Part shown: in pieces, positions 43,501 to 51,491 of the stretch
Layout of the letters: each line of letters opens with the position of its first letter
Numbering within the stretch: the stretch's first letter is position 1
Origin: an uncultured Bacteroidales bacterium
Lineage (GTDB): Bacteria; Bacteroidota; Bacteroidia; Bacteroidales; UBA932
Direction of reading: 5' to 3'
NCBI GenBank assembly: GCA_934717185.1
Contig: CAKUYQ010000015.1
Location: 1 to 64,000 of the forward strand
DNA length: 64,000 nucleotides
Translations under genes and position numbers: made by a program
Notes under the pieces: generated by a model
Seen by the model: the letters and a program-made list of their open reading frames with translations, nothing else
Told to the model about the DNA's origin: nothing
Databases searched by the model: none

Positions 43501-45612
43501 CTAAAAGACAAACTCAAACTCATCTACCATAAGCACACTGCCAACGCCACCGGTAAAGTAGTCACCATATTTGCTGGCTGCAGCCACAACCACAACATAC
43601 TTAGGAGTCCTGTTGTTGCGATACTCCAAATCTATTGTAAACTGCTTGTATCCGCCGGTATTTGTATTATCCTCCAATCTGCCCATTGCAATGATATGCG
43701 AATCATTCTCAAAATCTATGAATGTTTCTGTTGCCGTATTTACAGAGAATGGAGCATCCCAATCCGCCAATAACACATATATCTGGCATACATCATTAGT
43801 TCCTTTAAGGTTAGTATAATTACCACTTGCAACATCTATTGCTTTTGGTGAATAATTATAATACCCCTTAAGCTGCAAAGGTCTGCAGCTGTACGGAACG
43901 CCAAAATCAAGCTGACCTCCAACCTTAGGGCTTAGTACAGCCTTTACGAATTTACCGGTAAAGATGCTGCCGGCAGCCATATTGCCAAAGACAGATTTAG
44001 ATTCCATTCTGGCAGCCTGTTTGCCGTCACCGCTTACAGCAACATCGTCTGTTGGAGTTGTGGTAGAGCTACCGCCCATAGTTGCACCCTTGTTGCCGCT
44101 GTCCCAAATGAAGTCTGCATCTGTATTTGTGGCTGTAGAATTGGCAAAATAGTTCTTGCCGCTCTTTGTCCAGACATCAAAACTCATATTGAGCAACTGC
44201 TCAGCAGCCTCTGTTGTAAAGCTAACCTCATTGGCCGCCTTGTCTCCGCTCAATGCTCTGCAGACGTATGCAGTCTTAGGCTCAAGTCCCTTGACCTCAA
44301 CCCTAAAGCTCTTCTTGGATGCATCTGTAACAATTCCATCTGTTACCTTGATCCAGCTCTGCTCTGTCTCCTTTCTATATTCAAAGCCAAGAGATTGAGG
44401 CATCTCGGCACTGTTCCATGTACCGTTCAGGAATGCACGCTTGGCCCATGGTTCCACGGCATTTGTTGTTGTTTCATCTACCTCCTCAACAATATTGAAT
44501 TTGAGAGATGCAGTTGAAGACTGCGCCTGTTTGTCTACAACAGTAAGATTCATTGAGTAGTTACCTGCAGCTAATTTTGAAACCAATGTACCAACTGAGA
44601 CAGTTGCAGTTGTACTGTTTTCACCTATTGCTGTCCATTCAAGGCCGTTAACGTTAAGGCTCTGTTTGGTATCTGCATCAACTGTAAGGAGATCCACCTC
44701 GTATGGAATACCCAAAGCATATAAAGCTGCATTTTCATGAGTCAGTTTAAGGCTCTTGAATCCCGCTTCAGCTACGATATTTACATCATAGTCAGATGTA
44801 GTTCCTTTTAAGACTTTCTGCTCCTCTGTAATGTTAAATGAACCGCCTGTCAACTGAGGTTTAGCCTTCTTGCCAAGATTTATATTAACATCATGAATAG
44901 TTTCGTTGGTGGTCTCATCTATGCTTACAGCAACATCCACGGCAGGTTTGTCGCCATCCTCCCCTATCTTGAACTTAAGATTGTAATGCTCCCTTGGCTT
45001 TACATCCTTTATAAGATCTGAAAGCTGGTTCTCAAATACAATTCCGTTTGTATTAATCAAATACAGTTTCCAGCTTATCTCACCTGTACAGTTAAAGTAG
45101 GCAGCCTTATCCAATGTTCCGTTGATATTGGAGAAGATTAACGAGCCGTTATCTTTGCCGTTGGTAACGGTAAGTGCAAACTCCTTAAAGTTCTGCAAAA
45201 CATCATCTGCCAATGTAACAGTAACCTTAACATTCGCTAATGTACATACAACGTTACAGTTGTTTGTCTTGCCCTTGGCAACATCTATATCTGTAGAACC
45301 TGTATAAAAAGGCTTCTCCCAGCCGGCCTCAACATTCTCACCGGTAGATGCCTTTACAGTATATTTTCCGGCCTTTAGCTTTAAAGGCTCGCTTTCCAAT
45401 TTTCTGTGGTCATCGTACGATTTTACAACAACCCCCTGTTCATTAAGCACTTCAACTGCAAACACAGTCTCTGCATCTGCCTTGGTAATGGTTGACTCAT
45501 CTTGTGAAAGATTAACCTTTACAAAACCGTAACCATTCTCCAACCCGTTATCCTCCTTGTTGCAGGAGAAGAGCGTAAGAACAGACAGTGATAATATCAA
45601 TAACTTTTTCAT
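43501..45612 (-). CDS. DUF4493 plus PCMD surface lipoprotein
   Basis: A 703-residue lipoprotein. Lipobox TLFSC with Cys at 17, followed by an acidic spacer. DUF4493 occupies about 30-225 (FAVEVLNEQGVVVKSYDD, LKAGKYTVKASTGENV, CTLANVKVTVTLAD). An Ig-like domain follows (about 255-375), then a fibronectin type III-like segment (about 385-465), then PCMD (about 470-703) with FDVWTKSGKNYFAN, GVPYSCRPLQLKGYYNYSP and VLMVDEFEFVF at the end. The start overlaps the stop of the upstream 414-residue gene as TAATG. It ends at the 11-mer terminator. Surface adhesion or glycan binding is likely but not shown. Confidence 0.83.
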   Translation of the reverse strand: MKKLLILSLSVLTLFSCNKEDNGLENGYGFVKVNLSQDESTITKADAETVFAVEVLNEQGVVVKSYDDHRKLESEPLKLKAGKYTVKASTGENVEAGWEKPFYTGSTDIDVAKGKTNNCNVVCTLANVKVTVTLADDVLQNFKEFALTVTNGKDNGSLIFSNINGTLDKAAYFNCTGEISWKLYLINTNGIVFENQLSDLIKDVKPREHYNLKFKIGEDGDKPAVDVAVSIDETTNETIHDVNINLGKKAKPQLTGGSFNITEEQKVLKGTTSDYDVNIVAEAGFKSLKLTHENAALYALGIPYEVDLLTVDADTKQSLNVNGLEWTAIGENSTTATVSVGTLVSKLAAGNYSMNLTVVDKQAQSSTASLKFNIVEEVDETTTNAVEPWAKRAFLNGTWNSAEMPQSLGFEYRKETEQSWIKVTDGIVTDASKKSFRVEVKGLEPKTAYVCRALSGDKAANEVSFTTEAAEQLLNMSFDVWTKSGKNYFANSTATNTDADFIWDSGNKGATMGGSSTTTPTDDVAVSGDGKQAARMESKSVFGNMAAGSIFTGKFVKAVLSPKVGGQLDFGVPYSCRPLQLKGYYNYSPKAIDVASGNYTNLKGTNDVCQIYVLLADWDAPFSVNTATETFIDFENDSHIIAMGRLEDNTNTGGYKQFTIDLEYRNNRTPKYVVVVAAASKYGDYFTGGVGSVLMVDEFEFVF

Positions 45613-46856
45613 TACTCAGCTTTGTGTTGAATTGTTAGTGTTTTCTCTGTAGACTTACCCTCCGAATCTACAACTTTAACTATGAATCTGTGAGTTATAG
45701 ATGTAGTATTATCATCAAAGGAGTCCAACTGCAACAAAATAGGAATAAAAGTACCTATAGGAAACGGCTGTTCATTTTTACCTTTTACATTATCATTAGC
45801 GGCTAACAAGCCCACCATAGCAAGACCTTCCTTTAGTTCATCTGTTGGATTTGCCATATCAAAAGACTTTGTAAGTTTCACAACAGCCAGCAACTCGTCT
45901 GTAAGAGCCGGTGAGTCCATTGTAACAAACAGATTCTCTATTGTCTTTCCGTTCAGAGTCTTTATCGTAACATTAACATCAGAAGGATACTTGCTCTCAT
46001 CCATGCCAACAACAACAATAGGTGAGTTTATATCATATTTATCTCCATCTATCTCTATTGTTGGAAGATATTCCTCTACAGGGTCAACAGGATCAACAGG
46101 AGTTTCATCCTCTCCCGGAATTGTAATTGTATGATCTCTGTCTACAACCGTATAATCTATTGAGATGCCGTTTGAACCCACCTCGGCAGCGCCGGTTGCA
46201 ACCGCATTGAATTTTACGATATGATGATCCTGAGCTTTTATTACAGGTATCTCATAAGTATGTGTAACCTCAGACTGGTCAGACAATCTGTATCCTGTCA
46301 TATAGATTTTAAGCCCGCTCTCAGACACTTTGAAGTATCCGCTTGTACCGGCATCTATAATCGATTTGTCAAACTCCAGATTTCCCTTTCCGTTAGTTGC
46401 GGTTATTGAGAACTTATCACCAAACTCTTTAAAGAAACTCTCACCGCATTGTACTGTAAGTTTTACATTGCTAAGTGTACAAACAAGGCTTACATTGGAT
46501 ACTTTGCCGGCCTCAACCTCAAAAGATTCGCTCTTAAAATATTCGGGAGCACCAAACTCAGCCTCTCTTGTTGTAACATTACCTGCCTCAATGGTATAGT
46601 TGCCGGCAGAAAGTTCTATTAAACTTGGCATCTGAGAATATTTCTCGTAAGAAGCCACAACCGCACCGGATGCTCCCTTTATGACTACCTTAAAATCTCC
46701 CACATTAACTTTATCATCCGATTTGAATGCACCTGCAGATGAGAGGTTTAACTGCACCTTGCCGGTATCCTTTCCATCTGAACTGTTTCTCTCCTCCTTA
46801 CTGCATGCAGTAACAAGAAGAACCAAACTTGCAAATAAAAGCAAAAACTTTTTCAT
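45612..46856 (-). CDS. DUF4493-domain lipoprotein
   Basis: A 414-residue lipoprotein with lipobox LLVTAC (Cys at 18). Residues about 30-240 are a DUF4493 domain closely following the pattern of the neighbouring proteins (FKVVIKGASGAVVASYEKYS, LSAGNYTIEAGNV, CTLSNVKLTVQC). After a short proline-rich linker (GEDETPVDPVDP) there is a DUF-type Ig-like domain of about 150 residues. It lacks the PCMD domain of its neighbours, so it is the shortest array member. It lies 19 bases after the 732-residue gene and overlaps the 703-residue gene by one base, so the three are one operon. Confidence 0.83.
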   Translation of the reverse strand: MKKFLLLFASLVLLVTACSKEERNSSDGKDTGKVQLNLSSAGAFKSDDKVNVGDFKVVIKGASGAVVASYEKYSQMPSLIELSAGNYTIEAGNVTTREAEFGAPEYFKSESFEVEAGKVSNVSLVCTLSNVKLTVQCGESFFKEFGDKFSITATNGKGNLEFDKSIIDAGTSGYFKVSESGLKIYMTGYRLSDQSEVTHTYEIPVIKAQDHHIVKFNAVATGAAEVGSNGISIDYTVVDRDHTITIPGEDETPVDPVDPVEEYLPTIEIDGDKYDINSPIVVVGMDESKYPSDVNVTIKTLNGKTIENLFVTMDSPALTDELLAVVKLTKSFDMANPTDELKEGLAMVGLLAANDNVKGKNEQPFPIGTFIPILLQLDSFDDNTTSITHRFIVKVVDSEGKSTEKTLTIQHKAE

Positions 46857-46875
46857 ATCTTATATTTCTTATTTC

Positions 46876-49074
46876 CTAATAATTAAGTTTAACATTATCT
46901 ACTGTAAGCACACTGCCAACAACCCTATCTTTTGGTCTTGGTGTTGCATTGTAATCGCCCTTAACCACATGCATTTCATTTCTGTTAAGATTTGTACCGG
47001 ACTGGAAGAACACCGTAATCTTGGCAGCCTTTACATCTGTCCTTGTATACAATAAGTTAAGTGTAGCGGTCGTAAATGATGAAGCAGATGCAGAAGCAAA
47101 AGACTCTGTCTCTGCAATCACATTTCCGTTGGCATCATACACCTTTGCGTACGCAATCGCTTTATCTGATCCCATAGGAGAATATTTGTAATCAAACGAA
47201 ACACTTACAGGTCTGTCTGAATGGGCAATTCCCAAATTGCATTTATCATTGGATTTGTCGTATGTGCCAAGGAACAGATATCCCGCGTATGCGGTACCAT
47301 CTGCTTTTACCTTACTTAAAATTTTATCTTCATCCCATACACCGCTTACCTTTTGGTTATAAAACGCCAACGTGGATATCTCCGCAGCCTTTGAACCTTC
47401 CGTATGACTGTCTGCCTCTATTGTACCATTATACCACCTGTAATAAGTGCAATAGTTGCCGAATGTTGAACCCTTATCTCCACCATCCATTGTTTTTGGA
47501 TTTCTGGTTGCCCAACCTGTAACAGATTTTAAATACAATGAAGTACTGAATGTTCCATTACCACCATTCACTTTCGATTCACTCCAATTTTCGAGTCCAC
47601 CCTCTGCCAATGCTGTAGCGCCCTCGGTTTTACCGGTCTTTTCATCTGTATATACAGTCTTTATCTTGCCCGTGAATTTGCCTCTAAAAGTATAATCTGT
47701 ACCCGGAGTAAGGTCCTTTACTTTAAAGGTGAATTTATCTCCATCTGTCTTTACAAGTTCACAAGCTACATCTGTCCAATCTGAAACTTTTGTCTGGATT
47801 GAAAGAGATTCTGCATTGGCGTTAGACTGCAGCGTAACATACGCAAACTTGCTCCAAAGATCTGTAGATGCTATATCCATAATTGCAACTGTTACGGGAA
47901 CAATCTTAACAGAACACTCAAAAGCGGTCTCCGATTTCTGCCCGAATATATCTGTAATCTCCAACGTAAAGTTGTATGTGCCGCTATTTGCAGCATCATA
48001 TTCAATATTGGACAAGAATCCGCCTAAATCTATCTCTGCATTCTTTTGCCCCTTCATACTGCTCCATGCAAGACCTTTCTCTTTAAGCGCAATATAATCC
48101 TCATCACTCTCGCTTAGTGCGGCAAGATCTTTTCCGGCCTCGCCAAGCCCAAGTTGCTGCACTGCTGCAGAAGATGATTTCAACACTGCAGACTCAATAT
48201 AACCCGGAGCATTTATAACAAGTTTCGCCTGTGGAGAGGTGCCCTCAACCATCTCAAGAGGGGAAGCAAACCCTGCCGTAACAGACGGTTTGTCCTTTGG
48301 CTTCATGATACCCGGAATAATATATTCCTTAACCTTGTTGTCTGTCTCTGTATTTATTGTAAAGGTTGCAGCAATCTCAAATGTTGCAGCGCCTGTACTT
48401 CCGAGTCTTACAGTCACAAAATCATTTTTGTTGCACTCCAACGCCTCAGGAGAATAAACACGCTCATTCCCATCCTTGTCTGTAAGGTAGATCCTAAAAT
48501 CTATCTTGCCTGCAGGGATATATCCCTGTCTGGTCTCTCCGGTTGCAAACACAAGAGAGTCCTTGTACCCTTTTCTATAAGCTTTAAGGGTATAATCCGA
48601 ATAGACCTCATTAAACGAATTCTCCGTAACAACGGCCATCTTAACATTGGCCATCTTACATGTTGCTCCAATACTTGAAGTCTTTCCCTGCTCCACATTA
48701 AAATAGGTAAGCCCCTCAAAATAGACAGCATCAAATCCTGTTGCTGTAGAGTCTCCATAAGCAGCTCTCAGTTTAAAATCTCCTGTGTTCAGTCTGAACT
48801 TAGAGCCTTTTACATCAGAGTACTTCTGCCAACTCTTAATTCTTACATTCTTGGCATTGTAGATCTCAACGTTAAAATCGTCTACATCCAATTCAGATTC
48901 CGTAACCTTTGTAATGACAGGAGTGTGGGTAATCCTCTTCTCCACAAATACCTCCACATTACCATCGGTGCCGGAATCACTTTTTTTCTTGTTAAAGTCA
49001 ACCTTATCTTTGGCGCACCCGGCCATAAGCAACGTTGCCAACAACACGAAAACCGACAATTTGTTAATTTTCAT
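46876..49074 (-). CDS. DUF4493 plus PCMD-like surface lipoprotein, first gene of the array
   Basis: A 732-residue lipoprotein with lipobox LLMAGC (Cys at 20). DUF4493 covers about 45-250 (FNVEIYNAKNVRIKSWQKYS, LNTGDFKLRAAYGDS, CKMANVKMAVVTE), followed by Ig-like and fibronectin-like segments and a C-terminal PCMD-like domain. The last 250 residues are more diverged from the other two PCMD domains, keeping only GNYCTYYRWYNG and a VLTVDNVKLNY end. It is the first gene of the operon and 602 bases separate it from the divergent hydrogenase gene. Duplication and divergence of one ancestral gene is the simplest origin of the array. Confidence 0.8.
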   Translation of the reverse strand: MKINKLSVFVLLATLLMAGCAKDKVDFNKKKSDSGTDGNVEVFVEKRITHTPVITKVTESELDVDDFNVEIYNAKNVRIKSWQKYSDVKGSKFRLNTGDFKLRAAYGDSTATGFDAVYFEGLTYFNVEQGKTSSIGATCKMANVKMAVVTENSFNEVYSDYTLKAYRKGYKDSLVFATGETRQGYIPAGKIDFRIYLTDKDGNERVYSPEALECNKNDFVTVRLGSTGAATFEIAATFTINTETDNKVKEYIIPGIMKPKDKPSVTAGFASPLEMVEGTSPQAKLVINAPGYIESAVLKSSSAAVQQLGLGEAGKDLAALSESDEDYIALKEKGLAWSSMKGQKNAEIDLGGFLSNIEYDAANSGTYNFTLEITDIFGQKSETAFECSVKIVPVTVAIMDIASTDLWSKFAYVTLQSNANAESLSIQTKVSDWTDVACELVKTDGDKFTFKVKDLTPGTDYTFRGKFTGKIKTVYTDEKTGKTEGATALAEGGLENWSESKVNGGNGTFSTSLYLKSVTGWATRNPKTMDGGDKGSTFGNYCTYYRWYNGTIEADSHTEGSKAAEISTLAFYNQKVSGVWDEDKILSKVKADGTAYAGYLFLGTYDKSNDKCNLGIAHSDRPVSVSFDYKYSPMGSDKAIAYAKVYDANGNVIAETESFASASASSFTTATLNLLYTRTDVKAAKITVFFQSGTNLNRNEMHVVKGDYNATPRPKDRVVGSVLTVDNVKLNY

Positions 49075-49171
49075 TTTGCAAATTTTTTGAAATGTAGTTT
49101 TTGACTTGCCGCTACAACCGGCCTATGATCAATCAATTCTACATTTTGATTAAACTTCTAAAGTCGCTTTT

Positions 49172-49279
49172 AGCAATCTTAAAAAAATAACTTTGTAATC
49201 TTTAATTGTCTTTTCGGTCTATATTTCTTTTCTCAAAAATACAGCTAAATCTTTACCAACTTATTTTTTAACGCTTACT
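49172..49279 (+). repeat. MITE-like palindromic repeat, copy 4 (short form, 108 bp)
   Basis: Same ends as copy 1 and the same orientation. The core hairpin segment is absent with the same junction as copy 3. Confidence 0.8.
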
Positions 49280-49423
49280 TAACCTACAGACTTGCGTCTG
49301 CAGTATTAACAACTTTCAAAAGAGTTAGATTAATTTTTAACCCTCAAAGATATTTTTTTTTTCTTATTTCAAAGAATTTTTTTACTTTATGGTATCGAAC
49401 GCGGGAGTTTGGGCTTGATACCA

Positions 49424-49531
49424 AGCGTTGGCGTTGGCGATTTTAAAAGAGAGGAAAGAGAGGAAAGAGAGTAGAGAGAGAGTAGAGGCTAAAGCTAAAG
49501 CTAATGCCAAAGCTAAAGCTGATAAAGTAAT
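49424..49531 (+). repeat. Hexamer array with purine-rich tract, locus 2
   Basis: AGCGTT-GGCGTT-GGCG (49424-49439), then a long GA-rich tract (49449-49497), then GCTAAA, GCTAAA, GCTAAT, GCCAAA, GCTAAA units up to 49531. It shares the order hexamers, GA tract, hexamers with locus 1. Confidence 0.7.
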
Positions 49532-49552
49532 TTGGCATAATGTAAAGATGCC

Positions 49553-49584
49553 TTTGCATATAAAGGCTTTTTTATATACCTTTG
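49553..49584 (+). promoter_or_regulatory. Promoter of the [FeFe]-hydrogenase gene
   Basis: TTTG (49553-49556) and TACCTTTG (49577-49584) are 20 bases apart, a full match to the phylum consensus. Confidence 0.75.
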
Positions 49585-49676
49585 CCCCACATTTGTACAA
49601 AATTTGACAAAAAGATGTTTTTTTATTACAATTTAAAACAAAATCTTTTTGTCTTCTTATTTTTATATATTGGTAT

Positions 49677-51113
49677 ATGGCGTTTACAAACAACGTGATG
49701 ATTGTGCGGCATGGTTTGCTCGCGAAACTTATAAAAATGTGGAAGGATGGGAATATTGTTGAGGAGATAGACCGCCTTCCTATTAAATTGTCTCCAAGAA
49801 AGCTCAAGGTAAAGGGGCGTTGCTGCGTCCATAAGGAGCGTGCAGTATGGAAATACAAATCACTTCCGCTACTTGGGTACGATATGACAGACGAGACAGA
49901 CGAGCTTATACCCCTTTCCTACTATGCTCAAAAAGCAATGAACAGGACAGGCATAGAGAAGGAGAATATCATGTGCGTAATAGACGAGGCATGCTCATCT
50001 TGCGTTCAGGTAAATTATGAAATAACCAATTTGTGCAGGGGTTGCGTTGCAAGGAGTTGCTATATAAACTGCCCCAAAGGAGCTATACACTTTAACAACA
50101 AAGGACAGGCAGAGATAGATCATGAGCTTTGCATAAGCTGCGGAAAGTGCCAGCAAAGTTGCCCCTACCATGCAATTGTATACATACCTGTACCTTGTGA
50201 GGAGGTTTGCCCTGTAAAGGCCATAACAAAAGATGAGTACGGGATTGAGCATATAGACGAATCAAAATGTATCTATTGTGGAAAGTGCCTTAACGCATGC
50301 CCTTTTGGAGCCATCTTTGAAATATCGCAGATGTTTGACATTCTGCAGTCTATAAGAAGAGGCGAGCAGGTAGTTGCAATGGTTGCTCCGGCTATTTTGG
50401 GCCAATACGATGTCCCTATTGAAAAGATCTACGGAGCACTTAAGCAGATTGGCTTTACAGATATAATAGAGGTTGCGCAGGGTGCAATGACTACAACAAG
50501 AACAGAGGGTCCGGAGTTGCTTGAAAGATTGGAGAAAGGGGATCCGTTTATGACAACAAGCTGCTGTCCTTCATACGTTCAAGCAGCAAAGAAGCATATT
50601 CCCGACATTGTAAAATATATCTCCCATACAGGCTCCCCTATGTACTATACAGCGCAGATTGCCAAGGAGAAATATCCTAATGCAAAGACAGTATTCGTTG
50701 GGCCTTGCATTGCCAAGAGAAAAGAGGGAAGGGACAATCCTAATGTAGATTACGTACTTACATTTGAAGAGATAGGTTCTCTGTTCGTTGGTTTCGACAT
50801 AGATTTTGAAAAGGTTGAACCATACACTCCTGCAACAAGGGCAGACAAAGATTCATACGCATACGCCAAGAGCACAGGTGTTGCCACTGCCGTAAAGAAC
50901 TACCTTGGAAAACCCGATCTTAAATATCTACAGGTATCAAACCTTACCAAAAAGAATATAGCAATGTTAAAGGTGTACTCAAAGACAGGTAAGGTACCGG
51001 CTCCGTTCATAGAGGTTATGGCTTGCGAAGGTGGCTGTATTACAGGGCCTTGCATCTATACAGACAAAATTTCCTCTGTAAAACAGTTGGAAACGGAGTT
51101 AACAAAAATGTAA
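49677..51113 (+). CDS. [FeFe]-hydrogenase, monomeric group B-like
   Basis: A 478-residue hydrogenase. A cysteine-rich N-terminal part (CSSC, CRGCVARSC near 106-128) is followed by two ferredoxin-type [4Fe-4S] motifs, CISCGKCQQSCP (152-163) and CIYCGKCLNACP (198-209). The H-cluster domain has the three signatures in modified form: TSCCPS (294-299), PCIAKRKE and ACEGGCITGP near the end. In the classical group A the first is TSCCPxW and the third ECxGGCxxG, so the changes (Tyr instead of Trp, Ala before Cys) fit group B, which gut Bacteroidota use for H2 production from ferredoxin. It is soluble, with its own promoter and terminator. The maturases HydEFG are not in the window. Confidence 0.9.
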   Translation: MAFTNNVMIVRHGLLAKLIKMWKDGNIVEEIDRLPIKLSPRKLKVKGRCCVHKERAVWKYKSLPLLGYDMTDETDELIPLSYYAQKAMNRTGIEKENIMCVIDEACSSCVQVNYEITNLCRGCVARSCYINCPKGAIHFNNKGQAEIDHELCISCGKCQQSCPYHAIVYIPVPCEEVCPVKAITKDEYGIEHIDESKCIYCGKCLNACPFGAIFEISQMFDILQSIRRGEQVVAMVAPAILGQYDVPIEKIYGALKQIGFTDIIEVAQGAMTTTRTEGPELLERLEKGDPFMTTSCCPSYVQAAKKHIPDIVKYISHTGSPMYYTAQIAKEKYPNAKTVFVGPCIAKRKEGRDNPNVDYVLTFEEIGSLFVGFDIDFEKVEPYTPATRADKDSYAYAKSTGVATAVKNYLGKPDLKYLQVSNLTKKNIAMLKVYSKTGKVPAPFIEVMACEGGCITGPCIYTDKISSVKQLETELTKM

Positions 51114-51132
51114 TTTTTTCAACAAAATAGAG

Positions 51133-51160
51133 AAAATCCGGCCACTCAGCCGGATTTTTT
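51133..51160 (+). terminator. Intrinsic terminator after the hydrogenase gene
   Basis: AAAATCCGGC pairs with GCCGGATTTT around a 6-nt loop, followed by a T run. Confidence 0.85.
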
Positions 51161-51163
51161 ATT

Positions 51164-51171
51164 TACATTTG
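51164..51171 (+). promoter_or_regulatory. -7 box of the met operon (TACATTTG)
   Basis: An exact TAnnTTTG. The expected transcription start is about 51178, directly at the leader peptide start codon, so the leader would be nearly leaderless. I find no good -33 element because that position falls in the preceding terminator. Confidence 0.55.
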
Positions 51172-51179
51172 CCCTAGAT

Positions 51180-51293
51180 ATGAAAAAGAGCAACTGCACA
51201 TATTATTCTAACATCGTTTCATCTGCGAACTCTTCTGCAGAGGTGATGGTCATGTGCGGTTCTATGATAATGTCCATGCGAATGCATCGCTAA
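51180..51293 (+). CDS. Met-rich leader peptide of the methionine operon (candidate attenuator)
   Basis: A 37-codon frame, ATG at 51180 and TAA at 51291-51293. It begins MKKSNCTYYSN and ends VMVMCGSMIMSMRMHR, with Met at six of the last fifteen positions, all after a Met-free stretch. This is how ribosome-mediated attenuators are built: control codons late in a short peptide ahead of alternative RNA hairpins. It lies just after a -7 box and about 200 bases before metY, in front of a methionine pathway operon. Low charged tRNA-Met would stall a ribosome on these codons and change the downstream fold. No protein family is implied; the peptide is probably not itself functional. The absence of a clear T-run terminator behind the RNA structure is the weak point. 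Confidence 0.7.
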   Translation: MKKSNCTYYSNIVSSANSSAEVMVMCGSMIMSMRMHR

Positions 51294-51316
51294 GATGCTG
51301 CTATAATATTTCCTTG

Positions 51317-51360
51317 AGGGGATTTGTGCGGAGGGATTCCGTATGCCCCTAATTCCACAA
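51317..51360 (+). promoter_or_regulatory. Candidate regulatory RNA fold (pseudoknot-like) in the met leader
   Basis: AGGGG (51317-51321) can pair with CCCCT (51346-51350), enclosing a hairpin CGGA/TCCG (51329-51332 with 51338-51341). TTGTG (51324-51328), inside the first stem, can pair with CACAA (51356-51360) outside it. These pairings cross, so they form either a pseudoknot or two alternative states. I do not recognise a known SAM riboswitch consensus. Confidence 0.4.
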
Positions 51361-51491
51361 GATAACTTTAAAACACCATTTCTCCCAACACCTTAAGAAC
51401 AGAGTTACGTTGTTTAACAAATATGGCAAAGAGAGGGAGAGGGTGCACAATGGCAAACAATTAATCAGAACACTTAAAAAAGGATATTATC

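Larger units (their letters stand above)
49075..49676. other. Divergent intergenic region with repeats
   Basis: It contains palindromic repeat copy 4 (49172-49279), a hairpin GGTATC/GATACC (49391-49422), the hexamer and purine-rich composite (49424-49531) and the hydrogenase promoter (49553-49584). I see no gene. Confidence 0.6.
51114..51491 (+). other. Intergenic region: hydrogenase terminator and met operon leader
   Basis: After the terminator at 51133-51160 comes a -7 box (51164-51171), the leader peptide frame (51180-51293), a small hairpin GCATC-GCTAA-GATGC across its stop codon, and a foldable RNA segment (51317-51360). The last 130 bases have a further weak pairing, CACC/CTCCC near 51372-51386 with GGGAG/GGTG near 51434-51446. 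Confidence 0.6.

Noticed and set aside
49382..49858. Minus-strand frame with a run of Ala-Leu repeats
   Set aside because: The repeat comes from the hexamer array read as protein and the frame overlaps the hydrogenase gene.
51180..51360. Classical SAM-I or SAM-II riboswitch in the met leader
   Set aside because: The conserved core sequences of these classes are not present; only general stems were seen.
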